The notes: generated from the sequence alone by a model not told the origin. DNA of 64,000 bases from Bacteroidales bacterium (GCA_017631875.1 JAGBSL010000014.1:3070-67069), one strand, 5' to 3'; counted from the stretch's first letter, positions 16,233 to 25,460 are shown. Numbers and translations: made by a program.

Positions 16233-18944
16233 ATGTCAGACAATTATAAATCTTGGAAAAATTGCCTTTCAGAGAATTCGTCGGCAGTTCTCGAAGGAAA
16301 GGGACGAAATGTCATTCCAGCTGCGGAGAAGCGTTCTCTGTGGCTACGGTATCTGGATAAATTCAAGGATCCTCTCATAGTGATCCTTCTGATAATTCTC
16401 GCCCTGTCGTGCGGCGTGACGGCATACGAGTTTTACCATACCCATGATTATCAGCTGCTTTTTGAGCCTGCGGGAGTCCTGCTGGCCATATTGCTTTCTA
16501 CTGGTATCGGATTCATTTTCGAGACAAAGGCCGATAAGGAGTTCGATATTCTTAACCAGGTCAAGGATGACAGACTCGTAAAGGTTGTAAGAAGAAAGAA
16601 TGAACATTCCCATCCGCGACTTGTTACTATAAAGAAGTCGGATGTGGTCGTTGGAGATATCGTGCGTCTTGAAAGCGGCGATGAAGTTCCGGCTGATGGA
16701 CGTGTCATTACATGTGAGCAGCTGAGGATGGATGAGTCTGCATTCACTGGTGAACCATATGCAGTAAAGTACGCAGATAAATCAAAGGCTGAAGAGGAAT
16801 CAGCTTATGATGCTGATTTTCTTCTAAGAGGTTCTATTGTCCTTGAGGGCTTCTGCATGTATAAGGTTACCGCTGTGGGAGTTGATACCGAAGAGGGTAA
16901 GGGAGCACTCAAGATCATGGAGGATGAGGCGGTAGAGACTCCATTGAACAGGCAGTTGGATGGGCTTGGACGTCTGATAACTCGTATAAGCTATATTCTG
17001 GCCGGACTTATCGTAGTAGGAAGGCTGGTTTATTATTTTGCTTTCGACGGAAATGTGGCAAATAATTCGGATCTGCTGCAGATATTCGATTATACCCTTA
17101 AATCCGTAATGATTGCTGTGACGCTTATCGTTGTGGCAGTGCCGGAAGGTCTGCCTATGAGTGTGACGATAAGTCTTGCGCTCAGCATGCGTAAGATGTT
17201 GAGGGTCAAGAATCTTGTGAGAAAGCTTCATGCGTGTGAAACTATGGGTGCGACTACGGTCATATGCACAGATAAGACAGGAACGCTCACAATGAACAGG
17301 ATGAGTGTGGTGTCCAGCGGTTTCACATGTCCTGAGGAACTTATACTTCACGGCATGGCTGTCAATTCGACAGCTGACTTGTCTGTTGCGGATGATGGGT
17401 CCGTGCAGGCTATCGGAAATCCGACCGAGTGCGCTTTGTTGAGGTGGATGAAGGACCAGTTCGGAACTGATTACCGTGATATCAGGTCTATGTATGCGGT
17501 CGAATCCGTTGTTCCTTTCTCTACTGAGACCAAATACATGGCGACCGTCTGCAGAAACAAGGCGACAGGTGAAAGGTTCAGATTTGTCAAAGGTGCTCCG
17601 GAGTATATCATGGAGATGTGTGTGTGTGGCTCGTCTTCGCAGGAGGCTGTCAAGGCATCTGAGCTGCTGAATGAGTATCAGGGAAACGCATGGAGGACTT
17701 TGGGCTTTGCCGTGGAAAGAATAGGAGTTGATGAGGGACTTATGCTTGCCGGAGTTGTTGGCATTGCCGATCCGGTACGTCCTGATGTCAAGGAGGCAAT
17801 AGAGACTTGCCGCAAGAGGGCCGGTGTGAAGGTTATTGTGGTGACTGGAGACATTTCTGCAACAGCAGAGCATATCGGTGCGGAAATCGGCCTTTTCGAT
17901 GACGGAGAGACTCCACGTTCACTGACAGGTCAGCAGTTCGCTTCTATGACAGATGAGCAGGTTATGGAGATCCTTGGCGATCTGAGAATCTTGTCTCGTG
18001 CGCGTCCTGAGGACAAGGCACGTCTGGTGGAGCTTCTGCAGAAAAAGGGTGAAGTGGTGGCCGTGACAGGTGACGGAACGAATGATGCTCTGGCTCTCAA
18101 GAAGGCGCAGGTGGGTCTTTCCATGGGAGATGGAACAGCTCGTGCAAAGGAGGTGAGCGACATCACTATTCTAGACAATTCGTTCGTCAGCATCAACAAG
18201 GCCATCCTTTGGGGACGTTCGTTGTATCTTAATATCAGGAGGTTCATATATTTCCAGATGACCATTAACATATGCGCCTGTCTCCTGGTGCTTGTGGGTG
18301 CGTTCCTGGGTGTGGATTCGCCTCTGACCGTAACCCAGATGCTGTGGGTGAACCTGATCATGGACACGTTTGCTGCAATGGCTCTGTCGTCTCTTCCTGC
18401 TGACCCTAAGGTCTTTGATGAGAAGCCTCGCGACCCGGAGAGTCATATTATCGACAGGTCTATGCTTAAAAGGATTCTTTTCGGAGGTCTGGTTTTCTTC
18501 GGTCTTCTTATCCTCTTGTGGGAAGTGCTTCTGCATACAGACGTCAGAAGCGTCAGCGATCTGTTCTCATGTACCTTGATAAAGGATGCTCTGGCAGGCA
18601 CAATGGGAGCTTCTGCTTCTGAGATGACCAGATATGAAATGGGTATATTTTTCACGACTTTCGTGATGCTTCAGTTCTGGAATATCTTCAATGCAAAGAA
18701 TTATAGGACGGATCACTCATTTTTCCTTACTCTTTTCTCGAAGACAAGTTTCAGCTTGAGCTTCTATCTTATCGTTCTGGTGATTCTTGGAGGACAGTAC
18801 CTCATTGTCAACCATCTTGGCCGTTTCTTTGATGTTGCACCACTGACCTTGGGGGACTGGGTACGTATTTTCTTAGCTACTTCTTTTGTGCTGCTTTTAC
18901 CTGAAATAAAAAGGATATTCAAGTATATTTTCTCGAGAAACTAA
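16233..18944 (+). CDS. PMCA-type calcium-translocating P-type ATPase
   Basis: A 903-residue membrane cation pump. It has an N-terminal cytosolic segment, M1-M2, an actuator domain with DESAFTGE, and VVAVPEGLPMSVT in M4 (the PMCA ion-site signature). Further motifs are the phosphorylation motif CTDKTGTLTMN, the nucleotide domain with FVKGAPE, TGDGTNDALALKKA, and M6 with LWVNLIMDTFAAMAL. The C-terminal membrane bundle is complete. These indicate Ca2+ export driven by ATP. It sits between TerB-like and kinase-AAA genes, which suggests Ca2+ control is part of that system rather than a separate housekeeping pump. No autoinhibitory calmodulin-type tail is present. Confidence 0.93.
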   Translation: MSDNYKSWKNCLSENSSAVLEGKGRNVIPAAEKRSLWLRYLDKFKDPLIVILLIILALSCGVTAYEFYHTHDYQLLFEPAGVLLAILLSTGIGFIFETKADKEFDILNQVKDDRLVKVVRRKNEHSHPRLVTIKKSDVVVGDIVRLESGDEVPADGRVITCEQLRMDESAFTGEPYAVKYADKSKAEEESAYDADFLLRGSIVLEGFCMYKVTAVGVDTEEGKGALKIMEDEAVETPLNRQLDGLGRLITRISYILAGLIVVGRLVYYFAFDGNVANNSDLLQIFDYTLKSVMIAVTLIVVAVPEGLPMSVTISLALSMRKMLRVKNLVRKLHACETMGATTVICTDKTGTLTMNRMSVVSSGFTCPEELILHGMAVNSTADLSVADDGSVQAIGNPTECALLRWMKDQFGTDYRDIRSMYAVESVVPFSTETKYMATVCRNKATGERFRFVKGAPEYIMEMCVCGSSSQEAVKASELLNEYQGNAWRTLGFAVERIGVDEGLMLAGVVGIADPVRPDVKEAIETCRKRAGVKVIVVTGDISATAEHIGAEIGLFDDGETPRSLTGQQFASMTDEQVMEILGDLRILSRARPEDKARLVELLQKKGEVVAVTGDGTNDALALKKAQVGLSMGDGTARAKEVSDITILDNSFVSINKAILWGRSLYLNIRRFIYFQMTINICACLLVLVGAFLGVDSPLTVTQMLWVNLIMDTFAAMALSSLPADPKVFDEKPRDPESHIIDRSMLKRILFGGLVFFGLLILLWEVLLHTDVRSVSDLFSCTLIKDALAGTMGASASEMTRYEMGIFFTTFVMLQFWNIFNAKNYRTDHSFFLTLFSKTSFSLSFYLIVLVILGGQYLIVNHLGRFFDVAPLTLGDWVRIFLATSFVLLLPEIKRIFKYIFSRN

Positions 18945-18966
18945 TCCATGATACCGAAATTTTTCC

Positions 18967-18974
18967 TAAATTTG
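18967..18974 (+). promoter_or_regulatory. -7 promoter box for kinase-AAA gene
   Basis: TAAATTTG, 19 bases before the ATG at 18994; suggests the kinase-AAA and second YbjN-like gene can be transcribed separately from the ATPase. Confidence 0.55.
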
Positions 18975-18993
18975 GAGAAATTATGGATGTATT

Positions 18994-20733
18994 ATGATAG
19001 AACTCAAGAAAAATGATATCGTAGGACCGTATACGGTTGAATATAGGATCAAGGGGGGTACTCTTACCAGTACATACAGGGTTTCGGATAAGGACGGAGC
19101 CCCTTGTTTTATGAAACTGTATGATCTCTCTCAGGTGCCATCATCGATGATGATGGACGATACTGTAATGGAAATCGCCTATTCCAGAAAAGTAAAGCAT
19201 GAGAACGTAATTTCTTATCAGAGTGACGGCAAGGAAACTCTTTCTGATGGAAATGAGTATGCTTATCTCATTACGAATTTCTTTACAGGCAGACTGATTT
19301 CCGAGCAGCTCGGTTCGGGCAAGTTATATGATTGGGATGAGGCGAAAGCCATAATGGTCAATGTTCTTGCGGGACTTGTGTATTTGCATGAAGCGTTGAA
19401 TCTTACACATAATGATATAACTCCTCGTAACATCCTTCTTGAGCAGGTAGGTCCGGAAACATACGCCCCTCGTATTATTGACCTCGGACATTTAAGCAGG
19501 CCTTGCAGCGGAATACCACCTTTCCCGATAGATGATCTGACGATGGCGTTCTGCGCCCCTGAAACATTTGCCGGCTTCTATGAGAAGAACAGTGATGTGT
19601 TCTCTGCTGCAGCCGTGCTGTATGTGATGCTCACAGGCAAGACTCCGTGGAACGTAGACATTCCTTCTGGTCTGCCATATTCTGCAAAAAAGAAACTGGT
19701 GAGGGCGGCGCGTAAAGAAGCGCTTGATACTCAGGTTCTTGCGGATAAGGGACTCAGCCAGAGTGATATAGGACTTATTGTAAAATGTCTTGAGCAAAAT
19801 TCCAATGAAAGACTTTCGGTGAAGGATTTCTATGAGTGCTTGTCGGGAACCAAGAGCCAAGTCTTCGCCCCTGAGGCATCGACATCAGAGTCAGAGCCTG
19901 GCAGAAAGCCGCAGACTCATGAAGAAGCAGTATCAACCACTGTCCAGATAAAGAAGAAGCAAGGTGGCGGTTTTGCAGACGTTGCTGGAATGCAGACACT
20001 TAAGGATGAGTTGACCAAGAGGGTCATCTGGGTGCTTAAAGATAAGGAAAAGGCAGAAAAGTATAAGCTTACGCCGCCTAATGGAATGGTGCTTTATGGC
20101 CCTCCTGGCTGCGGAAAGACATATTTTGCAGAAAAGTTCGCAGAAGAGGCAGGATTCAATTTCACTATGGTGAACGGTTCGGATCTCGGAAGCACATATA
20201 TGCACGGAACGCAAGGCAAGATCGCAAGCCTGTTCAAGGAAGCTGAAAAGAAGGCCCCTGTCATACTTTGCTTTGATGAGTTCGATTCGTTTGTGCCTTC
20301 GCGTGGATCGTCTGATGCCAACCAGAGGGGAGAAGAGGTCAATGAGTTCCTTGCCCAGCTTAACAACTGTTCAAAGAAAGGCATATTTGTCATAGGTACG
20401 ACAAACAGATTGGAGCTGATCGACCAAGCTATCCTGCGAAAGGGCCGTATGGACCTGCATGTGGAGATTCCTGCTCCTGATGCAGATACAAGAAAACTGA
20501 TGTTCCTTCTCCATCTGAAGGAGCGTCCAGTCGCAGAAGACATTAATGCGGAAGAGTTGGCACAGCTGACAGAGAATTATGCAGCGGCAGATATCGCCTT
20601 TATCGTCAATGAGGCGTCGATGATGGCAGCACTTGCTGATGACCTGATCAAGCAGGAGTATCTTGTAAACTCGATCAAGTGCAATAAGTCTTCACTCGGC
20701 GAGGTTTGCAAAAGAAGAAGAATCGGTTTTTAA
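18994..20733 (+). CDS. Ser/Thr protein kinase fused to an AAA+ ATPase
   Basis: A 579-residue soluble fusion. Residues 10-285 form a eukaryotic-like Ser/Thr kinase: nucleotide lysine K41 (FMKLY), likely helix-C Glu E60, catalytic D141 in HNDITPRN with N146, the metal Asp D163 in IIDLG, and APE at 188-190. A polar linker (about 285-322) leads to an AAA domain of the FtsH/proteasomal-ATPase type: ADVAGM at 328-333, Walker A GPPGCGKT at 369-376, Walker B FDEFD with D428/E429, sensor-1 N471, and arginine R485. All catalytic residues are present, so both halves should be active. It has no membrane or protease domain. It is followed after 12 bases by a YbjN-like gene. A kinase-controlled unfoldase or remodeller is inferred. 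Confidence 0.9.
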   Translation: MIELKKNDIVGPYTVEYRIKGGTLTSTYRVSDKDGAPCFMKLYDLSQVPSSMMMDDTVMEIAYSRKVKHENVISYQSDGKETLSDGNEYAYLITNFFTGRLISEQLGSGKLYDWDEAKAIMVNVLAGLVYLHEALNLTHNDITPRNILLEQVGPETYAPRIIDLGHLSRPCSGIPPFPIDDLTMAFCAPETFAGFYEKNSDVFSAAAVLYVMLTGKTPWNVDIPSGLPYSAKKKLVRAARKEALDTQVLADKGLSQSDIGLIVKCLEQNSNERLSVKDFYECLSGTKSQVFAPEASTSESEPGRKPQTHEEAVSTTVQIKKKQGGGFADVAGMQTLKDELTKRVIWVLKDKEKAEKYKLTPPNGMVLYGPPGCGKTYFAEKFAEEAGFNFTMVNGSDLGSTYMHGTQGKIASLFKEAEKKAPVILCFDEFDSFVPSRGSSDANQRGEEVNEFLAQLNNCSKKGIFVIGTTNRLELIDQAILRKGRMDLHVEIPAPDADTRKLMFLLHLKERPVAEDINAEELAQLTENYAAADIAFIVNEASMMAALADDLIKQEYLVNSIKCNKSSLGEVCKRRRIGF

Positions 20734-20745
20734 ATACTTAAAATT

Positions 20746-21129
20746 ATGGGAACAACAAAGAAAGAAGTCGGAGCATATCTCTCTTCAGAAGGACTTCGTC
20801 CACAGGAAACAGATTTTGGTTACGTTTTCGAGTACCAGAACCTGACATTCTTCATTATCTGGGATGATAAAGATGATCAGTATCTCAAAATAGCCCTTCC
20901 AGGAATTTTTAATGTTGATGATAATAACAGGGATGACGCCCTTGTTGCGGTTAATGAAGTGAACAAGGAATGGAAAGTCATCAAGTCTGTAGTGACAGAT
21001 GACGAAGTATGGGTGGTAGCTGAGCAGTTTGTGGACAAGGATCCTAAACTTTCGGACCTCGTTCCAAGAACAATCAATATCCTGATGGGTGGTAGAATGT
21101 CATTCTACGAGTATATGCAGTCACTCTAG
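20746..21129 (+). CDS. YbjN-like / type III secretion chaperone-fold protein, paralogue 2
   Basis: A 127-residue paralogue of the protein at 14310-14684, sharing the GLRPQETDFGYVFEYQ-type opening, the ALPGIFNVDDNNR centre and the LVPRTINIL C-terminal block. It begins 12 bases after the kinase-AAA stop, so it is co-transcribed with it. Duplicated small adaptor-like proteins at both ends of a gene block suggest they act with the AAA or TerB partner. It ends 4 bases before the convergent spoT-type gene stop. The function is unknown. Confidence 0.72.
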   Translation: MGTTKKEVGAYLSSEGLRPQETDFGYVFEYQNLTFFIIWDDKDDQYLKIALPGIFNVDDNNRDDALVAVNEVNKEWKVIKSVVTDDEVWVVAEQFVDKDPKLSDLVPRTINILMGGRMSFYEYMQSL

Positions 21130-21133
21130 TCTT

Positions 21134-23047
21134 TTAGATTCCGGCTCTGGACACTTCGTCCACGCCCTCGATCTCTTTGATGCTGTTAATGGCAAATCTC
21201 AGTTCGGCTGCTGAATGTATGCAGAAGTCGATTGTGCACGTACCGATGTTGTCAGCGGTTTCAGTGCCGAGAGATGTCATTGACAGCTTCAGTTTTTCTG
21301 TAATGCAGTCTATCAGGTCGCTAAGCAGGTGATACCTGTCGACTGCCCGTACTATAAGTCGTACAGGGTAAAGCGTGTCAGGGTCTTCATGCAGGTCTGC
21401 TTCATGGATGTGGTTTCCGTGTTGAGAAGCGAGCCTGATAAGCTCCTGGCAGTCCCTCTTGTGGAGCGTAAGGCGCTTAGGGTCTTCGCCATAGCCAATT
21501 ACCTCGTCCCCTGGCAGAGGATTGCAGCATGCACATCTTGTAAAGTCGCGCTTAGGCTGTTTTGCCAGATATGATTTGACGGCTTTCTTTGCCTTGTATG
21601 TTACCATGTGGCCGATCCAGTCCTCCTTGATCTGCACCTCTTTACTTAACCCAATTTCGATACAGTCGCCTCGGTGCAGTACGGTCTTGACAGATGACAG
21701 CTTGCCGTTGATCCTGGCATACATTGCGTGCTCGCCGATTTCACCGTGAATCTGGAATGCATAGTCCAGGGCCGTCGCACCCTTAGGAAGGACGATGTTT
21801 TCTCCTGTAGGAGTGAATACCATGATGTCGTCATTGTATTCGAACAGGAGGCGTACCTCGTCGATGAAGTTCGAGCTTGCAGAGTCTTCCGCTACCTTCT
21901 TGAGTACGTCCTTGAAGTTCTCGAGCCACATCAGGAGATTCTCGCTGGTCTGTTCAGCTGCGCATCCGAGTCTTGACTTGCGCACCATACGTTCTGATGC
22001 GATATGTATCTCTTCCCATGTTCCCTTGCTGTTGAGGAGCTTGATGTGGAGGCTCTCGTAGCCGTTTTCCTTCGGCGCGTCGATGTAGTTGGAGAAGCTG
22101 CCCGGACGCTCTTTGAAATGGTCTGTGAGCACTGCGTATATCCTCAGGCTCATGATCTTCTCCGACATTCCGGTGTTGTCCGGGAATATGATTCTGATGT
22201 AGTGTTTGTCCGATACATGGTCGAAGTCGCAGCCCTTGGTGCGCATCTTCCTCCAGATGCTGTACGGCATACGATATCTTACCTGGGTGCGGACATTGAT
22301 TCCTTCATCTGCCAGCACACGGTTTATCTGATAGGTCAGCTGCTCAAGGTATTCCTTGTCTTTTTCTTTTTCTGCTGTAAGAAGGGCGTCGATTTCCGAG
22401 AATTCCCTCGGGCATCTGAAACGGAATGACAGGGTTTCAAGTTCTGACTTCACATGGTACAGTCCCAGACGGTTTGCCAGAGGAGCGTAGAAGTAGTCTG
22501 TCTCTCCTGCGATCTTCATCTGCTTGTCCGGTCTCATGCTCTCAAGGGTACGCATGTTGTGCAGGCGGTCAGCCAGCTTGATAAGGACGGCCCTGACGTC
22601 GTACTGCATGGACTCGAGAAGCTGGCGGAAGTTGTCCACCTGCTTGGAATGGCTGTATTTCTCCTTTTTCTTCTTTGTTACAATGTCCACCAGGAATGCA
22701 ACGTCGTCACCGTACCTTTCGCGAACATCCTCCAAGGTATAATGAGTGTCCTCAACTACATCGTGCAGGAGGGCGGCGATGATAGGGTTTGGTCCAAGTT
22801 CCAGTTCCTTGGCTACAATCAGCGCAACTGCTATCGGGTGGATGATGTAAGGCAGACCGGATTTCCTGTACTGGTCCTTGTGTGCCTCCATAGCGAGTTC
22901 GAACGCGTCCTTGATTCTTGCCATATCAACGTCTGATACGGTACCTTCAAGGGCGTTGTACAGCTCCTCCACGTTTTCTCTGATCATTGTGCTATAGTCT
23001 TTCATAAGGTCTGGATTTTGCGCGAAACCGCTAATTTCGCAAAACAT
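21134..23047 (-). CDS. spoT: RelA/SpoT homologue with intact hydrolase and degenerate synthetase
   Basis: A 637-residue (p)ppGpp enzyme. The HD hydrolase site is complete: YIIHP, LLHDVVEDT and LADRLHNMRT. The synthetase domain is abnormal: the usual EVQIRTxxMHxxAExGxAAHW block is reduced to an EIHIASERM-like segment that lacks the normal Arg, His and AHW residues. TGS (FTPTGENIVLPKGATALDYAF) and ACT-like C-terminal regions are present. It therefore probably degrades (p)ppGpp and may not make it, complementing the homologue at 58729-60888. The start is uncertain: ATG 23047 or ATG 23005 (MKDYSTMIREN). It is convergent with the second YbjN-like gene. Confidence 0.9.
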   Translation of the reverse strand: MFCEISGFAQNPDLMKDYSTMIRENVEELYNALEGTVSDVDMARIKDAFELAMEAHKDQYRKSGLPYIIHPIAVALIVAKELELGPNPIIAALLHDVVEDTHYTLEDVRERYGDDVAFLVDIVTKKKKEKYSHSKQVDNFRQLLESMQYDVRAVLIKLADRLHNMRTLESMRPDKQMKIAGETDYFYAPLANRLGLYHVKSELETLSFRFRCPREFSEIDALLTAEKEKDKEYLEQLTYQINRVLADEGINVRTQVRYRMPYSIWRKMRTKGCDFDHVSDKHYIRIIFPDNTGMSEKIMSLRIYAVLTDHFKERPGSFSNYIDAPKENGYESLHIKLLNSKGTWEEIHIASERMVRKSRLGCAAEQTSENLLMWLENFKDVLKKVAEDSASSNFIDEVRLLFEYNDDIMVFTPTGENIVLPKGATALDYAFQIHGEIGEHAMYARINGKLSSVKTVLHRGDCIEIGLSKEVQIKEDWIGHMVTYKAKKAVKSYLAKQPKRDFTRCACCNPLPGDEVIGYGEDPKRLTLHKRDCQELIRLASQHGNHIHEADLHEDPDTLYPVRLIVRAVDRYHLLSDLIDCITEKLKLSMTSLGTETADNIGTCTIDFCIHSAAELRFAINSIKEIEGVDEVSRAGI

Positions 23048-23092
23048 TTTCTCATTATCAATAAAGTCGTTCTCTAATTCGGTTAATTGTTG

Positions 23093-23100
23093 TATTTTTG
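23093..23100 (+). promoter_or_regulatory. -7 promoter box for manA
   Basis: TATTTTTG, 22 bases before the ATG at 23123. Confidence 0.6.
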
Positions 23101-23122
23101 CACAGCTAAAAAATTGAAGATT

Positions 23123-24334
23123 ATGGAAAAGAAACTATATCCCTTGAAGTTTATTCCGGTTCCGTCCAGGAGACCGTGGGGAGGAAACGCCCTTGTGAAC
23201 GAGTTGGGCAAGCATTTCGTTGAAGTTGACGAGGAAGGTAATGAGACCGTCCTGGGTCCGGATGTACTTATCGGCGAGAGCTGGGAGCTTGCTGACATGG
23301 GTATAGAGGACTCTGTCGTGGAGAACGGCTGGCTTGCAGGCAACACGATCAGCGAAATCATGGAGACATATCTTGAGAGGATTGTCGGCGAGAATGTTTA
23401 TAACCATTTCGGACGTCAGTTCCCGCTTCTGATCAAGTTCCTCGACATAAACGACAAGCTGTCAGTGCAGGTGCATCCAGATGACCAGGTCGCTGCGGAG
23501 AGATACGATTCGCTTGGCAAGGCGGAGATCTGGTATGTCATGGACGCAAAGCCTGAGGCAAAGATGTATTGCGGCTTCAACCGTGACATCACGGCTCAGG
23601 AATTTTATGACAGATGCAAGAACGGCACAGTCGATGAGGTCCTCAATGTCATCACTCCTAAGAAGGGCGACGTGATCTTCATCACACCAGGCACGGTGCA
23701 TGCTGCGGACGGCGGAATACTGATCGCTGAGATCCAGGAGTCGTCTGACATGACCTTCAGGCTTTATGACTGGGGCCGCGAGTTCAATCCTGCGACTGCG
23801 CGCAAGATGCACGTGGAAGAGGCCATTGACGTGATCAATTACAACGCTTTCGATCCGACCATCTACCGCAAGGGCCCGCTTTGGGGAGAAGAAAGCCAGG
23901 AGGAGGACCACATGATCCAGAACCTCGTGGAGTGCCCTCAGTTCAGTGTGTCTAAGGTCAGGCTTACAGATCCTCTTCATATCTATACCGAGCAGTTCGA
24001 GAGCTTCATCGTGTATATCTGCCTTGAAGGTGCAGCATCTATCCAGGTGCCTTCGACAAATGAAAAAGGGGAGGCTTGCATGGATAACTACGAGTTCAAG
24101 AAGGGTGAGACCATTCTCGTCCCTGCCGATATGCCTGACTTCTTCCTTGTACCGCGCGATCGTGAGACACTCCTTCTTGAGGCTGTGACCCGTCCGGAAG
24201 AGGAGGTGGATCAGTATATTGATCCTGAGACAGAAGCTTTCCTTGAAGGTGAGGACTACGAAGGCCTTGAGGATGATCTTGAGGATGAGCCTTCAGCACC
24301 TGCAGGAGCTTCTCCGCTTAATTTCTTCAATTAA
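23123..24334 (+). CDS. manA: mannose-6-phosphate isomerase, class I
   Basis: Interconverts mannose-6-phosphate and fructose-6-phosphate. About 403 residues with cupin metal-site segments VQVHPDDQ, ITPGTVHAADGGILIAEIQE and the active-site RLYDWGR. The last 40 residues are an unusual acidic tail rich in Asp and Glu (EEEVDQYIDPETEAF onward) absent from typical class I enzymes; its role is unclear. The upstream frame is open to 23087, but the ATG at 23123 fits the promoter and the family start. The S4 gene follows after two bases, so the pair is one operon. Confidence 0.93.
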   Translation: MEKKLYPLKFIPVPSRRPWGGNALVNELGKHFVEVDEEGNETVLGPDVLIGESWELADMGIEDSVVENGWLAGNTISEIMETYLERIVGENVYNHFGRQFPLLIKFLDINDKLSVQVHPDDQVAAERYDSLGKAEIWYVMDAKPEAKMYCGFNRDITAQEFYDRCKNGTVDEVLNVITPKKGDVIFITPGTVHAADGGILIAEIQESSDMTFRLYDWGREFNPATARKMHVEEAIDVINYNAFDPTIYRKGPLWGEESQEEDHMIQNLVECPQFSVSKVRLTDPLHIYTEQFESFIVYICLEGAASIQVPSTNEKGEACMDNYEFKKGETILVPADMPDFFLVPRDRETLLLEAVTRPEEEVDQYIDPETEAFLEGEDYEGLEDDLEDEPSAPAGASPLNFFN

Positions 24335-24336
24335 TC

Positions 24337-24780
24337 ATGGAAGAGGTAAGGATAGACAAATACCTCTGGGCCATAAGAGTTTACAAGACCAGGACAGAGG
24401 CTACGGATGCCTGCAAGGGAGGTAAGGTTCGAGTAAATGGCGCAGATACCAAGCCTTCGAAAACCGTCAAGGTCGGTGATACCATAGTTGCACGCAAAGG
24501 AGCAGTCGTATATACATATAAGATCTTGCAGCTCATAGATAAGAGGCAGGGAGCCAAGCTCGTTCCGAACTATGCGGAGAATCAGACTCCTGCAGAGGAA
24601 CTTGCCAAGCTCCGCGCACCTGTTGAGACATTCTTCCTCAAGCGCGACAGAGGAGCAGGTCGTCCAACGAAAAAAGACCGCCGCCAGATGGAAGACCTCT
24701 GGAGCAGTCTCGACTTCGATGTCCCTGACGACATCGCCGACTCCCTCGCCGCCTCTTTCGGCCTCGACGATGACGAATAG
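24337..24780 (+). CDS. S4-domain RNA-binding protein (Hsp15-like)
   Basis: A 147-residue protein with an S4 RNA-binding domain at residues 5-65 (RIDKYLWAIRVYKTRTEA, GKVRVNG, VKVGDTI), as in Hsp15 (HslR), which rescues stalled 50S subunits. The basic stretch RGAGRPTKKDRRQ near residues 107-120 and the acidic end are typical for Bacteroidota members. Translation is probably coupled to manA. A large structured element follows its stop. Confidence 0.88.
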   Translation: MEEVRIDKYLWAIRVYKTRTEATDACKGGKVRVNGADTKPSKTVKVGDTIVARKGAVVYTYKILQLIDKRQGAKLVPNYAENQTPAEELAKLRAPVETFFLKRDRGAGRPTKKDRRQMEDLWSSLDFDVPDDIADSLAASFGLDDDE

Positions 24781-24805
24781 CGCGAAAAAATAAGTTGCAC
24801 GATAT

Positions 24806-24898
24806 AATTAAAGGGTGTAGAGCTCGGTGGCATTGGCTCCCGAAAAGGGAGGGGACCCACGAAGTGGGGAGGACCACCGGGCTCTACACCCTTTAATT
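24806..24898. repeat. 93-base structured inverted repeat, bidirectional terminator-like
   Basis: Arms 24806-24830 and 24874-24898 are 25 bases long with a single G-U-type mismatch. The interior holds two smaller hairpins (CTCCC..GGGAG near 24837-24851 and CCCAC..GTGGG near 24855-24867). It fills the spacer between the convergent S4 and rubrerythrin genes. Its elaborate branched shape is more than a simple terminator needs, so it may be a mobile or dispersed structured repeat. Confidence 0.8.
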
Positions 24899-24908
24899 TA
24901 TGTATATC

Positions 24909-25460
24909 CTACTTGAAATACCTCTTGAAAAGTCCCTGGAATCCAGCTCCATGACGAGCCTCATCCTTGCACATCTCATGAACAGTATCATGGATAGCAT
25001 CGAGGTTCTGCTGCTTAGCGAGTCTTGCGATCCTCATCTTGTCCTCACACGCTCCCTGCTCAGCAAGCATTCTCTTCTCCACGTTAGTCTTGGTGTCCCA
25101 TACGCACTCACCGAGGAGCTCAGCGAACTTAGCTGCATGCTCAGCCTCCTCCCATGCATATCTCTTGAATGCCTCTGCGATCTCAGGATAACCCTCTCTG
25201 TCTGCCTGACGGCTCATCGCAAGGTACATACCTACCTCTGAGCACTCTCCTGCAAAGTGATCACGAAGACCCTTAAGGATCTCAGGATCAACTCCCTGTG
25301 CTACTCCGAGCTTGTGCTCGTCTGTCCATACGAGATCCTCACCTGTCTCGACGATCTCCTCGAACTGATCCGCACCTACGTGGCAGAGTGGACACTCCTC
25401 AGGAGCCATTTCACCTTCATGAATATAACCGCAAACCAAGCATCTGAATTTCTTTGTCAT
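24909..25460 (-). CDS. rbr: reverse rubrerythrin (peroxide-reducing diiron protein)
   Basis: A 183-residue cytoplasmic protein. The rubredoxin iron site comes first (C7, C10, C23, C26: CLVCGY and CPLC) and the ferritin-like diiron domain second ([31 protein letters not shown]). This order, reversed relative to classical rubrerythrin, is typical of anaerobes and is linked to NADH-dependent peroxide and oxygen removal. A -7 box lies at 25522-25529. Its presence supports an anaerobic or microaerophilic host. It is monocistronic. Confidence 0.94.
   Translation of the reverse strand: MTKKFRCLVCGYIHEGEMAPEECPLCHVGADQFEEIVETGEDLVWTDEHKLGVAQGVDPEILKGLRDHFAGECSEVGMYLAMSRQADREGYPEIAEAFKRYAWEEAEHAAKFAELLGECVWDTKTNVEKRMLAEQGACEDKMRIARLAKQQNLDAIHDTVHEMCKDEARHGAGFQGLFKRYFK

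Noticed and set aside
16824..17873. Long antisense open frame (349 codons) inside the Ca2+ ATPase gene
   Set aside because: It lies wholly opposite a strongly conserved P-type ATPase, its translation is Ser/Arg/His-rich with no motif, and it has no promoter box. It is a shadow frame from codon bias.
24806..24898. CRISPR-like repeat
   Set aside because: It is one inverted structure, not direct repeats with spacers, and there are no cas genes.
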